Shown in pieces: positions 19,190 through 27,762 of a stretch of 64,000 bases of DNA. The stretch comes from VRUE01 sp963728835 (GTDB lineage Bacteria; Actinomycetota; Thermoleophilia; Solirubrobacterales; 70-9). The stretch covers positions 372,001 through 436,000 of the forward strand of contig CAVSKZ010000001.1 of assembly GCA_963728835.1 (NCBI GenBank), in the 5' to 3' direction. The notes under the pieces were generated by a model. The model did no database searches. It saw nothing but the letters and a program-made list of their open reading frames with translations, and was not told where the DNA came from. Each line of letters opens with the position of its first letter. Position 1 is the stretch's first letter. The translations under genes and the position numbers were made by a program.

Positions 19190-19776
19190 GCCCGCGCACC
19201 ATCAGCCTCGCCGCCCTCGCCGCGGCCGCTGCGGTCTTCGTCATCGGCGTCGTCTTCACGGCCGTGCGCGACCGTCACTACGAAAGCGTCGCCACGGTCG
19301 TCCTCTCGCCCAGCACGGAGGAACCGGACAACATCCCGACCCTGCTCGAATCGTTCGAACGCTCGGGGACGCTCGGCACCTATGTCGAGGTGATGGCGGC
19401 CGACGACACCACCGCCGAGGCGCGCGCGATGGGAGTCACCGTGACCGTGCGGGCCGTTCCCGACACCCGGGCGATCAGGCTCATCGCCGAGGGCGATGAG
19501 CAGGACGTGCAGCCGGCGCTCAGTTCGGTGATCAGGGCGACCCGCGCGCGGCAGACTGCGCTGAGCGACCTCTATGTGCTCGAAGTGCTGGGGAGCCCGT
19601 CGGAGCCCACCCTCGCCGGGCCGAGCACGGGCATCCTGCTGCTCGCAACGGCGCTGCTCTCGGTCTTCGCCGCGGTCGGCGTGGTGGCGATCCTGCGGCG
19701 GTTCGGGCCGCCCGGCTCGCGGCGCCCGCTGCAGGACGGCCTCATTCGCTCCAGGTCGGCGCAGTCCGAGCCGTGA
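19186..19776 (+). CDS. Wzz/CapA-like chain-length regulator
   Basis: A 196-residue protein starting at a GTG that overlaps the preceding TGA. It has a membrane helix at each end (residues 7-27 and about 147-170) and an extracytoplasmic domain between them, the plan of Wzz and the YveK/CapA family. The domain starts with HYESVATVVLSPSTEEPDN, as in other Wzz N-terminal regions, and the C-terminal tail is Arg-rich. No tyrosine kinase domain is fused, and none is next door. It probably controls polymer length or export. It overlaps the next gene by four bases. Confidence 0.7.
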   Translation: MSPRTISLAALAAAAAVFVIGVVFTAVRDRHYESVATVVLSPSTEEPDNIPTLLESFERSGTLGTYVEVMAADDTTAEARAMGVTVTVRAVPDTRAIRLIAEGDEQDVQPALSSVIRATRARQTALSDLYVLEVLGSPSEPTLAGPSTGILLLATALLSVFAAVGVVAILRRFGPPGSRRPLQDGLIRSRSAQSEP

Positions 19777-21164
19777 TCGAGCCGGGCCGGCCACTCGCCT
19801 CCTCGGGGGCTGGCCGGGGCCCTGCGCCGGACGACCTCGCCTCCAACCTCACCCTGGCGCTGGGCGCGATCCTGGTGGCCGCCTTCGCCGCCATGGTCGG
19901 GCTCGGGATCGCCTTTCGCGAGCCGGCCGTGCTGCCGGCGCTGCTGGTGGGCGGCGTGCTCGCCGTCTTCCTCGTCGCCCAGCCGCGCTGGATCGCGCCG
20001 GCCTTCATCGGCCTCACCTGGGCGGCCTTGCCCGGCCACGTCTTCGGTGGCCTGCCCTCTCCCGTCGAAGCCGGCGGCCTCGTGCTGCTCGCCTTCGCCG
20101 CCTGGCGCTCGCTGGAGCGGCCGCGGCTGGCGGCGAACGTGCTCGTGGTGATGCTGCTGCTGTCAATCCCCCTCGTGGCCTCGGCCGCGCTCAGCCCCGA
20201 GGGGTCGGCGCTGCCGGCTGACGACCTCCGCGAGGTGCTGTTCCTGTTCATCGTCGCGCTCTGCGTCTTCGGCCCCGGCAACGCCGAACGGGTCGTCGTC
20301 GCCCTCGTCGTCACCGGCCTGATCCTCGGTGCCGGCGGCATCTACTCGGTCCTGGTCGGACCGACCGACCTCTTCCCGGTGATCACGGACGTCCCCACCG
20401 CTATCGAACCGGAAGCCCCCCGTGCCGGCGGGCCGTTCGGCGAGCCCAACTTCTTCGCCCTCTCGCTGGCGGCGCTGACGCCGCTCGCTCTCTTCGTCGC
20501 CGTCAAGGGAGGATGGAAGCGCTGGCTCGGGCTCGCCACCCTGATCGCGATCGCCGGCGCGATCTTCGCCGCCGGCTCGCGCGGCGGCGCCTTCGCGATG
20601 CTCTTCGCCCTGGTCGCCTTCGGCTTCACCACGTCCAATCGCCATCTCCGCCTCGCGGCGCTGATGACGGTCATCGGGGCGCTGGCCCTCTTTCCCCTCT
20701 TCGCGGGCCAGGCGTCTGACTCGACAGCCCGCTCGACCAGCGGGCGCGAGACCGAGAACCGGATCGCCCTGGCGATGTTCGGGGACTACCCGGCCCTCGG
20801 CGTCGGTCCCCATCAGTACGAGGTCCTCTATCGCGACTACAGCCGCAATATCGGCGAGGACCCGCGCTCGACCAGGGAGCCGCACAGCCTCTATTTCGAA
20901 ATCGCGGCCGAGCAGGGGCTCGTCGGGCTGATCGGCTGGGGCCTGGTTGCCGTCCTGGTCCTCTCCTACGTCCTCTCGCGCGGGGCCTGGCGCACCACCC
21001 TGGGACGGGCCCTGCTCCTCTCCGTGGCCACCTACCTGGTCGGCAGCGTCTTCCTGCACGGCAGCCAGCTGAGGCTGTTGTTCATCCTCGTCGGCCTGAC
21101 GATGGCCTACGCCACCGACCTCCATGCCGGCACCTCCGGCGACGAGGGGGCCGAACCGGCGTGA
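19773..21164 (+). CDS. O-antigen ligase/polymerase family membrane protein
   Basis: A 463-residue protein with 10-12 membrane helices, starting at a GTG (19773) that overlaps the previous stop. The Wzy_C/O-antigen ligase signature lies in the large outer loop: a helix ending GSRGGAFAMLFALV, then GDYPALGVGPHQYEVLYRDY and TREPHSLYFEIAAEQGLVG, with the conserved His and Glu. These proteins polymerise or ligate lipid-linked oligosaccharide outside the membrane. A second member lies at 31087-33063, which suggests two polymers or a polymerase and a ligase. It overlaps the following glycosyltransferase by four bases. Confidence 0.88.
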   Translation: MIEPGRPLASSGAGRGPAPDDLASNLTLALGAILVAAFAAMVGLGIAFREPAVLPALLVGGVLAVFLVAQPRWIAPAFIGLTWAALPGHVFGGLPSPVEAGGLVLLAFAAWRSLERPRLAANVLVVMLLLSIPLVASAALSPEGSALPADDLREVLFLFIVALCVFGPGNAERVVVALVVTGLILGAGGIYSVLVGPTDLFPVITDVPTAIEPEAPRAGGPFGEPNFFALSLAALTPLALFVAVKGGWKRWLGLATLIAIAGAIFAAGSRGGAFAMLFALVAFGFTTSNRHLRLAALMTVIGALALFPLFAGQASDSTARSTSGRETENRIALAMFGDYPALGVGPHQYEVLYRDYSRNIGEDPRSTREPHSLYFEIAAEQGLVGLIGWGLVAVLVLSYVLSRGAWRTTLGRALLLSVATYLVGSVFLHGSQLRLLFILVGLTMAYATDLHAGTSGDEGAEPA

Positions 21165-22249
21165 TCGCCTTCGTCGGCCTTTTCTGGGCCTGCGCCGCCG
21201 CCGCGGCCTGGGTGCTCGTCGGCTACCCGCTGGCGCTGAGGGCGCTGCCGCGGCGGCCCTGGCGCAGCGACGAGGCGCGGTTGCCGAGCGTCTCCGTGAT
21301 CGTGCCCGGCTACCGCGAGCGCGAGACGCTGCCGCGAAAGCTGCACGCCCTGGCAGAGCTCGACTACCCGCCCGAGCTGATCGAGGTGCTGGTCCCGATC
21401 GACGGCGACGAGGAGCTGGCGCGGCTCGCGGGCGACGCGGCCCCCGCCGCGAAGATTCTCTTCTCCGGGGAGCGCGGCGGCAAGGCCGCCGGCCTCAACC
21501 GCGCCCTGGAGCAGGCCGGGGGAGAGGTCGTGGTGATGACCGACGCCAACAACCTGCTCGAGGCCGGCTCGCTGCGCGCCGCGGCGCGCCACTTCGCCGA
21601 TCCCCAGATCTGGGGGGTGGCGGGGCGCCGCGGGGAGGCAGGGAGCGCCTACGACCGCTACGAGGACCTGATCCGTGTTGCCGAGAGCCGCAGCGGCAGC
21701 GTCGCCGCGATGTCGGGGGAGTTCATGGCGGTGCGGCGCGAGCGCATGCCGCGCTTTCCGGCCGGCATCGTCAACGACGACTTCTGGCTGCTCTGCGCCC
21801 TTGTGCGGGCGGGCGGCCGCGTGATCTACGAGCCGCTGGCGGCCTCCGAGGAGCCCCCGCCCTCGGCGCGGGGCGAGGTGGCGCGTCGTTCGCGGATGGG
21901 CGCGGGCCGCGTGATGGCGGCGGCCGAGATGCGCGGCCTTCCCCTCGGCTTCGCGATGCGGATCGCCTCGCACAAGCTGGGGCGCCTGGCCCTGCCGTTC
22001 CTCCTCCTCGGCTGCCTTCTCGCATCGCTCGCGCTCTCTGGCGGCGGCGCCTATCGCGCGATCGCGATCCTCCAGATCGTCGCCTACGGCGCCGGCGGGC
22101 TCGCCGCCGCCGGCATCGCCCCGCCCGGCCGCCTCGGCCGCGTCTGCCGAGGGCTCGGGCAGTTCGTGCTCGGCAACGTCGCGGTCGGGATCGGCGTCGT
22201 GCGCGGCCTGCGCGGCCGCCAGTCTGTCGTCTGGGAGCAGGTCGACTAG
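21161..22249 (+). CDS. Family 2 glycosyltransferase (membrane)
   Basis: A 362-residue GT2 enzyme starting at a GTG overlapping the previous stop. One N-terminal helix (residues 1-25) precedes a GT-A domain with SVSVIVPGYRERETLP, an atypical first acidic motif PIDGDEE, GGKAAGLNRALEQAGGEVVVMTDANN (DxN in place of DxD), and NDDFWLLCALVRAG. Two or three C-terminal helices follow (LALPFLLLGCLLASLALSGG). This arrangement is that of processive or lipid-linked sugar transferases such as EpsO/HasA relatives. It is the fourth of five tightly coupled exopolysaccharide genes; asparagine synthase follows 35 bases later. Confidence 0.87.
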   Translation: MIAFVGLFWACAAAAAWVLVGYPLALRALPRRPWRSDEARLPSVSVIVPGYRERETLPRKLHALAELDYPPELIEVLVPIDGDEELARLAGDAAPAAKILFSGERGGKAAGLNRALEQAGGEVVVMTDANNLLEAGSLRAAARHFADPQIWGVAGRRGEAGSAYDRYEDLIRVAESRSGSVAAMSGEFMAVRRERMPRFPAGIVNDDFWLLCALVRAGGRVIYEPLAASEEPPPSARGEVARRSRMGAGRVMAAAEMRGLPLGFAMRIASHKLGRLALPFLLLGCLLASLALSGGGAYRAIAILQIVAYGAGGLAAAGIAPPGRLGRVCRGLGQFVLGNVAVGIGVVRGLRGRQSVVWEQVD

Positions 22250-22284
22250 TGGACTGTCGCGTGACACCGGCCGGGGGACGCTAG

Positions 22285-24195
22285 ATGTGCGGCATCGCCG
22301 GCAAGGTGACCGGCGGCGAGCCGGTCTCACCCGCTCTGATCTCGCAGATGTGCGACTCGATCCGCCATCGCGGGCCCGACGGGGAGGGGATCCACGTCGA
22401 GGGGCCGGTCGGCCTCGGCATGCGCCGCCTGGCGATCATCGACCTCCTCACCGGAGATCAGCCCCTGGTCTCCGAGGACGGGCAGGTCCTCGCGGTGTTC
22501 AACGGCGAGATCTACAACCACGCGGCCCTGCGCGCCGAGCTGGAAGGTCGCGGGCACAGCTTCCGCGGACAGAGCGACGGCGAGGTGATCGTCCACCTCT
22601 ACGAGGAGCACGGGGCCGGCTGCGTGGAGCACCTCAGCGGCATGTTCGCCTTCGCGCTCTGGGACGCCCGCGAGCGGCGCCTGATGCTGGCGCGCGACCG
22701 GGTCGGCAAGAAGCCCCTGTTCTACGCCAGGGCCGGCGACGCGCTCCTCTTCGCCTCCGAGCCCCGCGCGATCCTGCTCGACCCCACGGTGCCCCGCGAG
22801 GTCGACCCCCGCGCGCTCGACGCCTTCCTCGTCAACCAGTACGTGCCCCACGACCTCTGCGCCTTCGCCGCGCTCGCCAAGCTGCCGCCCGCCACCCGGC
22901 TTCTCTGGCAGCCCGGCGGCGAGCCGCGTCTGGAGCGCTACTGGTCGCTCGACTACCTGCCCAAGGACGAGATGCCCGCCGCGGAGGCCGAGGAGAGGCT
23001 GCGCACCGCGATCCTCGAGGCGACCCGGAAGCGCCTGATGAGCGACGTCCCGCTGGGGGCCTTCCTCTCGGGCGGGGTCGACTCGAGCGTCGTCGTGGCG
23101 GCGATGGCGATGACCTCAGCCGAGCCGGTTCGCACCTTCTCGGTCTCCTTCCCCGGCTCCGACGTCGACGAGTCCCCGCACGCGCGGGCCGTGGCCGAGC
23201 GCTACGGGACCGATCACACCGAGCTCGCGGTCGGGCCGCCGGAGGCCTCGCTGCTGCCGCGGATCGCCTGGCATTTCGGCGAGCCCTTCGCCGACCCGGC
23301 GGCGCTGCCGACCTTCCAGCTCTCGGAGCTGACCCGCCGCCACGTCACCGTCGCGCTCAACGGCGACGGCGGCGACGAGTCCTTTGCCGGCTACCGCCGC
23401 TACTGGCAGCTGGCGCGGACACGCCCGGCCGATGCCGTTCCCCCTGGGTTGCGGCGGGCGCTGGCTGCCGCCGCCGGCCGCGTCGCCGGCGGCACCGAGG
23501 GCCGCGCCCCGCTGCCGCGCGCGGCCCGTCTCGCCTCGCGCCTGGCGATGCCGCCCGCCCATCGCTACGCCGACCTCTTCCGCTACTTCCGCGACGCCGA
23601 CCGCGATCGCCTCTACACGCCGGCGTTCCGGGCCGAGCTGGGCCGGGTGGATCCCCTCCGCCACGTCGAAACGGCCTGGGATGACCGGGCGGGGCTGGGG
23701 AGCATCGACCGCCTGATGGCCGTCGACCTCGACACCTACCTCTGCGACGACCTGCTCGCCAAGGTCGACGTGACCAGCATGGCCAACTCGCTCGAGGTCC
23801 GCTCGCCGCTGCTCGACTACGAGCTGATGGAGCTCGCGGCGAGAATGCCCGCGAAGCAGAAGCTGCACGGCACGGAGGGCAAGGTCGTCCTGCGCGACGC
23901 CGTTCGAGGCTGGCTGCCCGACGGGATCCTCGATCGTCCCAAGCAGGGCTTCGCCGTGCCGCTGGAGGATTGGCTGCGAGGCGAGATGCGCGCCCTGCCG
24001 GAGGAGGTTCTCCTCGATCCCGTCGCCGATCGCGGCATCTTCCGCCCCGAGGCCGTTCGGACTCTGATCGCCGAGCATCGCGACGGTCTCGACCGCGCCG
24101 ACCAGCTCTGGGCGATGGTCAACCTCGAGCTGTGGTTCCGCACCTGCGTCGACCGCGTCGTCGAGTCTCCGGCAGAGCTGCCGACGCTTGCGTAG
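22285..24195 (+). CDS. asnB: Asparagine synthase (glutamine-hydrolysing)
   Basis: A 636-residue class II amidotransferase. The nucleophile Cys2 is exposed as MCGIAG, as required after removal of the initiator Met. Residues 1-210 form the glutaminase domain (IRHRGPDGEG, VFNGEIYNH, FRGQSDGEVIVH). Residues 225-630 form the synthetase domain with the pyrophosphate loop AFLSGGVDSSVVVAAM, LNGDGGDESFAGYRRY, and DDLLAKVDVTSMANSLEVRSPLLD. Members embedded in exopolysaccharide loci are often EpsM/AsnB-like and may amidate a sugar acid rather than free aspartate. It ends the plus-strand operon that begins at 18500. Confidence 0.9.
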   Translation: MCGIAGKVTGGEPVSPALISQMCDSIRHRGPDGEGIHVEGPVGLGMRRLAIIDLLTGDQPLVSEDGQVLAVFNGEIYNHAALRAELEGRGHSFRGQSDGEVIVHLYEEHGAGCVEHLSGMFAFALWDARERRLMLARDRVGKKPLFYARAGDALLFASEPRAILLDPTVPREVDPRALDAFLVNQYVPHDLCAFAALAKLPPATRLLWQPGGEPRLERYWSLDYLPKDEMPAAEAEERLRTAILEATRKRLMSDVPLGAFLSGGVDSSVVVAAMAMTSAEPVRTFSVSFPGSDVDESPHARAVAERYGTDHTELAVGPPEASLLPRIAWHFGEPFADPAALPTFQLSELTRRHVTVALNGDGGDESFAGYRRYWQLARTRPADAVPPGLRRALAAAAGRVAGGTEGRAPLPRAARLASRLAMPPAHRYADLFRYFRDADRDRLYTPAFRAELGRVDPLRHVETAWDDRAGLGSIDRLMAVDLDTYLCDDLLAKVDVTSMANSLEVRSPLLDYELMELAARMPAKQKLHGTEGKVVLRDAVRGWLPDGILDRPKQGFAVPLEDWLRGEMRALPEEVLLDPVADRGIFRPEAVRTLIAEHRDGLDRADQLWAMVNLELWFRTCVDRVVESPAELPTLA

Positions 24196-24211
24196 CGTCC
24201 TCCGGGCAACC

Positions 24212-24240
24212 TTGACATCGATCGATGTTTTATTTAGGTT
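24212..24240 (+). promoter_or_regulatory. Sigma-70-type promoter of the secreted protein gene at 24281
   Basis: A perfect -35 box TTGACA (24212-24217) is separated by 17 bases from TAGGTT (24235-24240), a good TAnnnT -10 box. It lies 40 bases upstream of the ATG at 24281 in a markedly AT-rich stretch, and AAAGGGA serves as the ribosome binding site. The spacer contains a 12-base perfect palindrome, CATCGATCGATG (24216-24227). It is the clearest promoter in the window. Confidence 0.75.
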
Positions 24241-24267
24241 AAATCTATTACTCAGTTTTAACCTAAA
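24233..24267. promoter_or_regulatory. Inverted-repeat operator overlapping the -10 box
   Basis: TTTAGGTTAAA (24233-24243) and TTTAACCTAAA (24257-24267) are perfect 11-base inverted repeats separated by 13 bases. The left arm covers the -10 box and the right arm lies in the 5' leader. A dimeric repressor bound here would block initiation; alternatively the transcript could fold into a leader hairpin. The regulator is not identified. Confidence 0.6.
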
Positions 24268-24280
24268 TGAAAGGGATTTG

Positions 24281-25240
24281 ATGTCAACTTTCAAGCGGTT
24301 GACGCTGCTCGTCTGCGCGCTCGCGGCCTTCGTCGTGCCGGCGAGTGCAGCCAACGCAGCGATCACGACCAAAACGATCGACTACGGCCCCTACACGATC
24401 CCGGCCGGCAACGGCGACCCGCATGACCACGAGAACGCGGGGATGATCACCAACCAGATCGTCACCAACATCGCCAAGCCGTGTACCGGCTGCTCGATCA
24501 TCGGCGTCACGCCGGACCTCGTCTACACCGACGGCAGCAAAGCGACGATCAGCCAGGGCCCGATGCTCCATCACGCGATGTTCGCCGCTCAGTCGAGCGG
24601 CAAGTCCGACGTCACCTGTGCCGGCAAAGGCCCGGGCCTGCTCGGCGAACGCTTCTTCGCCGCCGGCGACGAGCGCACCGCAGTCGACCTCCAGTCGCTG
24701 CCCTACGGCTACAAGGTCAACAGCTCGGAGACCTGGAACATGGTCTTCGACCTGATGAACTGGGAAACGACCAGCAAAGCCGTGAAAATCCGGATGACCT
24801 GGAAGTACGCCACGGGGAGCGACCACACCAGCCGCGCGCCTCTGCGCCCGGTCTGGTTTGACGCCAACCAGTGCTCGCTGAACTCCTACATCTCGGTCCC
24901 AACCGGGCTCAGCGACACGCACTACGACTGGAAAGCCAGCTTCGGAGGCAAACTGATCGCCACCGCCGGCCACATCCACGACCATGGCGTCAACATCGAA
25001 CTGACCAACAAAAGCGCCGGGGAAGCCCTGCTGTGCAACTCCGTCGCTGGCTACGGCGGCCCGGGCTACGAAACTCCGGACGGCCGCAAACACGTCTCCT
25101 CGATGGGGGTCTGCACCGGGAACCCGATCTCGACGATCAGCAAAAACCAGACGATCCGCATGCACGGGATCTACAACGTGCCGGAAGGGCATCACCAGAT
25201 CGACGACGCGATGGCAATCGCGATCGCCTACATCGGTTAG
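24281..25240 (+). CDS. Secreted His/Cys-rich protein of unknown function
   Basis: A 319-residue protein from the ATG at 24281, preceded by AAAGGGA. Residues 1-27 are a signal peptide ending AANA. The mature part has paired cysteines (PCTGCS, VTCAGK, NQCSLN, LLCNS, GVCTG) and histidine clusters (GDPHDHENAG, PMLHHAMFA, TAGHIHDHGVNIEL, EGHHQIDD) that could bind copper or another metal. The two-part layout with HHAM and HIHDHG loosely recalls copper type II monooxygenases such as PHM, but I cannot support that firmly. It has its own strong promoter with an operator-like palindrome, and its AT-rich 5' region differs from its neighbours. Family unknown. Confidence 0.65.
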   Translation: MSTFKRLTLLVCALAAFVVPASAANAAITTKTIDYGPYTIPAGNGDPHDHENAGMITNQIVTNIAKPCTGCSIIGVTPDLVYTDGSKATISQGPMLHHAMFAAQSSGKSDVTCAGKGPGLLGERFFAAGDERTAVDLQSLPYGYKVNSSETWNMVFDLMNWETTSKAVKIRMTWKYATGSDHTSRAPLRPVWFDANQCSLNSYISVPTGLSDTHYDWKASFGGKLIATAGHIHDHGVNIELTNKSAGEALLCNSVAGYGGPGYETPDGRKHVSSMGVCTGNPISTISKNQTIRMHGIYNVPEGHHQIDDAMAIAIAYIG

Positions 25241-25261
25241 CCACGTAGAGGCAGTCGCCGA

Positions 25262-25294
25262 GTCCCCGCCCTTCGGATTCCGAGGGGCGGGGAC
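25262..25294. terminator. Strong GC hairpin between convergent genes
   Basis: Arms 25262-25276 and 25280-25294 (GTCCCCGCCCTTCGG against CCGAGGGGCGGGGAC) pair over 15 bases with one mismatch around a three-base loop. The hairpin lies between the stop of the secreted protein gene and the stop of the convergent glycosyltransferase gene. Position and stability suggest a bidirectional terminator, although no T-run follows. Confidence 0.7.
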
Positions 25295-25297
25295 GGC

Positions 25298-26278
25298 TCA
25301 GGAGATCTCGTCGGCGACGCCGAGGAGCGCCTTGGCGTAGCGCTCGGGGGAGAAGGTCGTGCGAGCGGTGTGCGCCGCAGCCGACGCCATTCGCTCGACC
25401 TCCTCGGCGTTCGCCGGGTCGAGCACCCAGCGCAGGGCGTTCGCCAGCGCCTCGGGATCCCCGGGGGGGACGACGAGGCCGGTCATGCCGTCCTCGACGT
25501 ACTCGCGCACCCCGGGGCTGTCGGTCACGATCACGGGCTTGCCGAGGGCCATCGCGTTGAGGTAGGTCTGCTGCCCTGCCGTGCGGTCGTCGCGGTCGGC
25601 GAGGGGGACGACGACGACGCGCGCCTCCCGGAACAGCTGGAAGTAGCGCTCTTCGCTCACGGGGGCCGCCGTGACGTTTGGCGGCAACGGTCCCTCGATC
25701 AGCTTCGTGGCGATGATCACCCGTTCGTCCAGCGTCGCCGCCGCCTCGACCAGCGGGCCGTAGTCGCGCAGCGAGTTGCCGCCGGCGAAGACGCCGCCTC
25801 CCGTCGAGGTCGGCGCCGCGAGATCGGCGTCGCCGAGCGTGTGGCAGTAGGGCGTGACGAAGACGCGGCCGGGATCGACCCCCCAGGTCCCGGCGAACCT
25901 CTCGCGCTCCCACTCGCTGAGTACGCAGTAGGCGACTTTCGGGCCGTCGAGCGCACGCAGGCCGAGGTGGATGGTGAGCCGGTCCGCCAAGCCGTCGCCC
26001 AGCTTCCACTGGCACTCGCCGAGCACGATCGGCGTCCGTCCCCCCCCGAGTCGGCGCCGCACGGCAACTGCGGCGAGGAGGTCGACGTACATGTCTCCGG
26101 GCCCGACGGACCCGTCGAGGATCAGGGCGCGGTGATCGCGGGCCCCCTGCACGAGGCGTCTCAGCAGGGCTGGCCGCGAACCGGCCTTGCGGTCGAGCAT
26201 CTCGCAGCGCGCCGTCCAGGTCTCGCGGTTGGGCAGGTACCAGGTGGTGAGGAACTCGGGTCGGGTCGGGTGGGGCAC
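25298..26278 (-). CDS. Glycosyltransferase family 4-like protein
   Basis: A 326-residue GT-B-type glycosyltransferase. The C-terminal nucleotide-sugar domain has the conserved FREARVVVVPLADRDDRTAG, then GQQTYLNAMALGKPVIVTDSPGVREYV and GMTGLVVPPGDPEALANAL, the hallmark of the GT1/GT4 C-terminal Rossmann domain, including a TAGQQ variant of the usual EGxx motif. The N-terminal acceptor domain is short (MYVDLLAAVAVRRRLGGG; VLSEWERERF; RVFVTPYCHTLGD). It ends the minus-strand group that begins at 29790 with secreted lyase-like proteins and a Kelch protein. Sugar specificity cannot be told. Confidence 0.82.
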   Translation of the reverse strand: MPHPTRPEFLTTWYLPNRETWTARCEMLDRKAGSRPALLRRLVQGARDHRALILDGSVGPGDMYVDLLAAVAVRRRLGGGRTPIVLGECQWKLGDGLADRLTIHLGLRALDGPKVAYCVLSEWERERFAGTWGVDPGRVFVTPYCHTLGDADLAAPTSTGGGVFAGGNSLRDYGPLVEAAATLDERVIIATKLIEGPLPPNVTAAPVSEERYFQLFREARVVVVPLADRDDRTAGQQTYLNAMALGKPVIVTDSPGVREYVEDGMTGLVVPPGDPEALANALRWVLDPANAEEVERMASAAAHTARTTFSPERYAKALLGVADEIS

Positions 26279-26327
26279 GGGCGCAGGCTATTTGCCCGGG
26301 TGGGCGTCGAGGCTTGTCGGTGGGCGT

Positions 26328-27734
26328 TCAGTCGACGACCTGGAACGCGGCCCGAGCGACCTCGCCAGTGCCGCGGGGATGCGGCTCGGCGAGCAGGCGG
26401 TAGCGAGCGGGCGCCAGTGGGCGGCCGCCGGAGCGGATAGGCAGCGGCAGCACGTTGCGCCCGGAATTCAGCTTCCTGGTGAAGCTGAACCTCCGCGGCA
26501 GCCGCAGGCTGACCTTGCCGGCGCGCGAGAGGGAGAGGATGATCTTCGCGCCCGGCCTGCGCGGGAGTCCGCTGTTCAGCAGCACCCGCTGCGGCCGCAC
26601 CGCGAGGCGCTTGATGCGAAGCGGCAGGGTCCGATCGGGCGATCCGGCCGGGCCTCCACCGCCTTTCGGTGGGTCCTCGGAAGCCCCGCCGCCGTCCTCG
26701 GAGGGGAGGCAGGGCTCGTGGTCGCCGACGTCCAGCGCCTCGTGCTCGGCGGTCGGGCTGTAGTCGAAGGGTTTGGTGCCGCCGCCGGCGACGTAGATCG
26801 TCTGGCCGATCGCGGCCGCCTGGATTCCGTGGCGGGGCGTCCAGAGGGGGGAGAGCACGCGCCATGTGCCGGTGGCGGTGTCATAGGACTCGGTCGCGCC
26901 GGTGGCCTCCTCCACCCCGCCAAGTTCGTGCTCGCCGCCGATCGCGTAGATGCACTCGCCGATCTCGACGACGCCGAGGCCGCCGCGGGGGGTTGGAATG
27001 GAGGTCACGTCCTGGTGCCAGGCGGCGGTGGGAAGGTCGGCGTCGTCGGCGGGAAGGTCGAGCACGTCGACCCCGGCGATCTCCTCGATCTCGATGCCGC
27101 CTTCGCTCTCGAAGGTCTCGCGGCCGCCGATCGCGTAGAGCTCGTCGCCGACGACGACGGCATGGAAGTGCTCCCGGGGGCGCGGCATGTCGGCGAGCCG
27201 GGTCCACTCGTCGGTCTGCGGGTCATACATGTCGACTCGCGCGACCGCGCCGTCGGGGCCGAGGCCGCCGGCGTAGATCACCTTGCCGTGCCAGGCGACG
27301 ACGCCGCCCGCCGCGCGCGGGCTCGGCATCTCGGCGCCGTCGGTGAATTCGTCGGTGCCCGGGTCGTAGATCGCGACTGCGCCGATCACCGGAAACGGAT
27401 GTTCCCACTGGCTCAGCCCGCCGATGTAGACGATGCGGCCGCCGACGGCGATGCCGTGAAGGTGGTCGATGCCCTCGAAGCCGGCGGGCAGTTCCTCGAC
27501 CGACGTCCACTGGTCCGTCTCCGGGTCGTAGCGACTCTGGCTGCGATCGTTGCCTGCCGCCAGGTAGAGGTAGCCGCCGAGGGCGACGTAGGAGACCTCC
27601 TGGCGCGCGCTCGGTGCGGCGGCGAGCTGCTTCCACACCGGCTCAGAGGCGCCCACGGCGACCGCGAGCGCGAACATCCCCACCGCGACGAGCGGGAGTG
27701 CGGCCTTGCGCATGAACGGGCGGACCGCCTTCAT
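26328..27734 (-). CDS. Secreted Kelch-repeat protein
   Basis: A 468-residue exported protein. Residues 1-30 are a signal peptide (KAALPLVAVGMFALAVAVGA). Residues 40-330 contain about six Kelch repeats forming a beta-propeller, each with the pattern Y.AGG or YIGG followed by YDP-TD-W (GYLYLAAG...RYDPETDQW; VYIGGLSQW; VDMYDPQTDEWTRLADM; ELYAIGGRETF). A Gly/Pro linker near 345-365 and a C-terminal beta domain (residues 370-468, LSRAGKVSLRLPRRFSF) follow. Such propellers bind carbohydrate or act as galactose-oxidase-like scaffolds; the copper ligands of galactose oxidase are not evident. It lies between lyase-like proteins and a glycosyltransferase. Confidence 0.8.
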   Translation of the reverse strand: MKAVRPFMRKAALPLVAVGMFALAVAVGASEPVWKQLAAAPSARQEVSYVALGGYLYLAAGNDRSQSRYDPETDQWTSVEELPAGFEGIDHLHGIAVGGRIVYIGGLSQWEHPFPVIGAVAIYDPGTDEFTDGAEMPSPRAAGGVVAWHGKVIYAGGLGPDGAVARVDMYDPQTDEWTRLADMPRPREHFHAVVVGDELYAIGGRETFESEGGIEIEEIAGVDVLDLPADDADLPTAAWHQDVTSIPTPRGGLGVVEIGECIYAIGGEHELGGVEEATGATESYDTATGTWRVLSPLWTPRHGIQAAAIGQTIYVAGGGTKPFDYSPTAEHEALDVGDHEPCLPSEDGGGASEDPPKGGGGPAGSPDRTLPLRIKRLAVRPQRVLLNSGLPRRPGAKIILSLSRAGKVSLRLPRRFSFTRKLNSGRNVLPLPIRSGGRPLAPARYRLLAEPHPRGTGEVARAAFQVVD

Positions 27735-27762
27735 CGACCCTGCAGATGGTAGCCGGGCGCGG

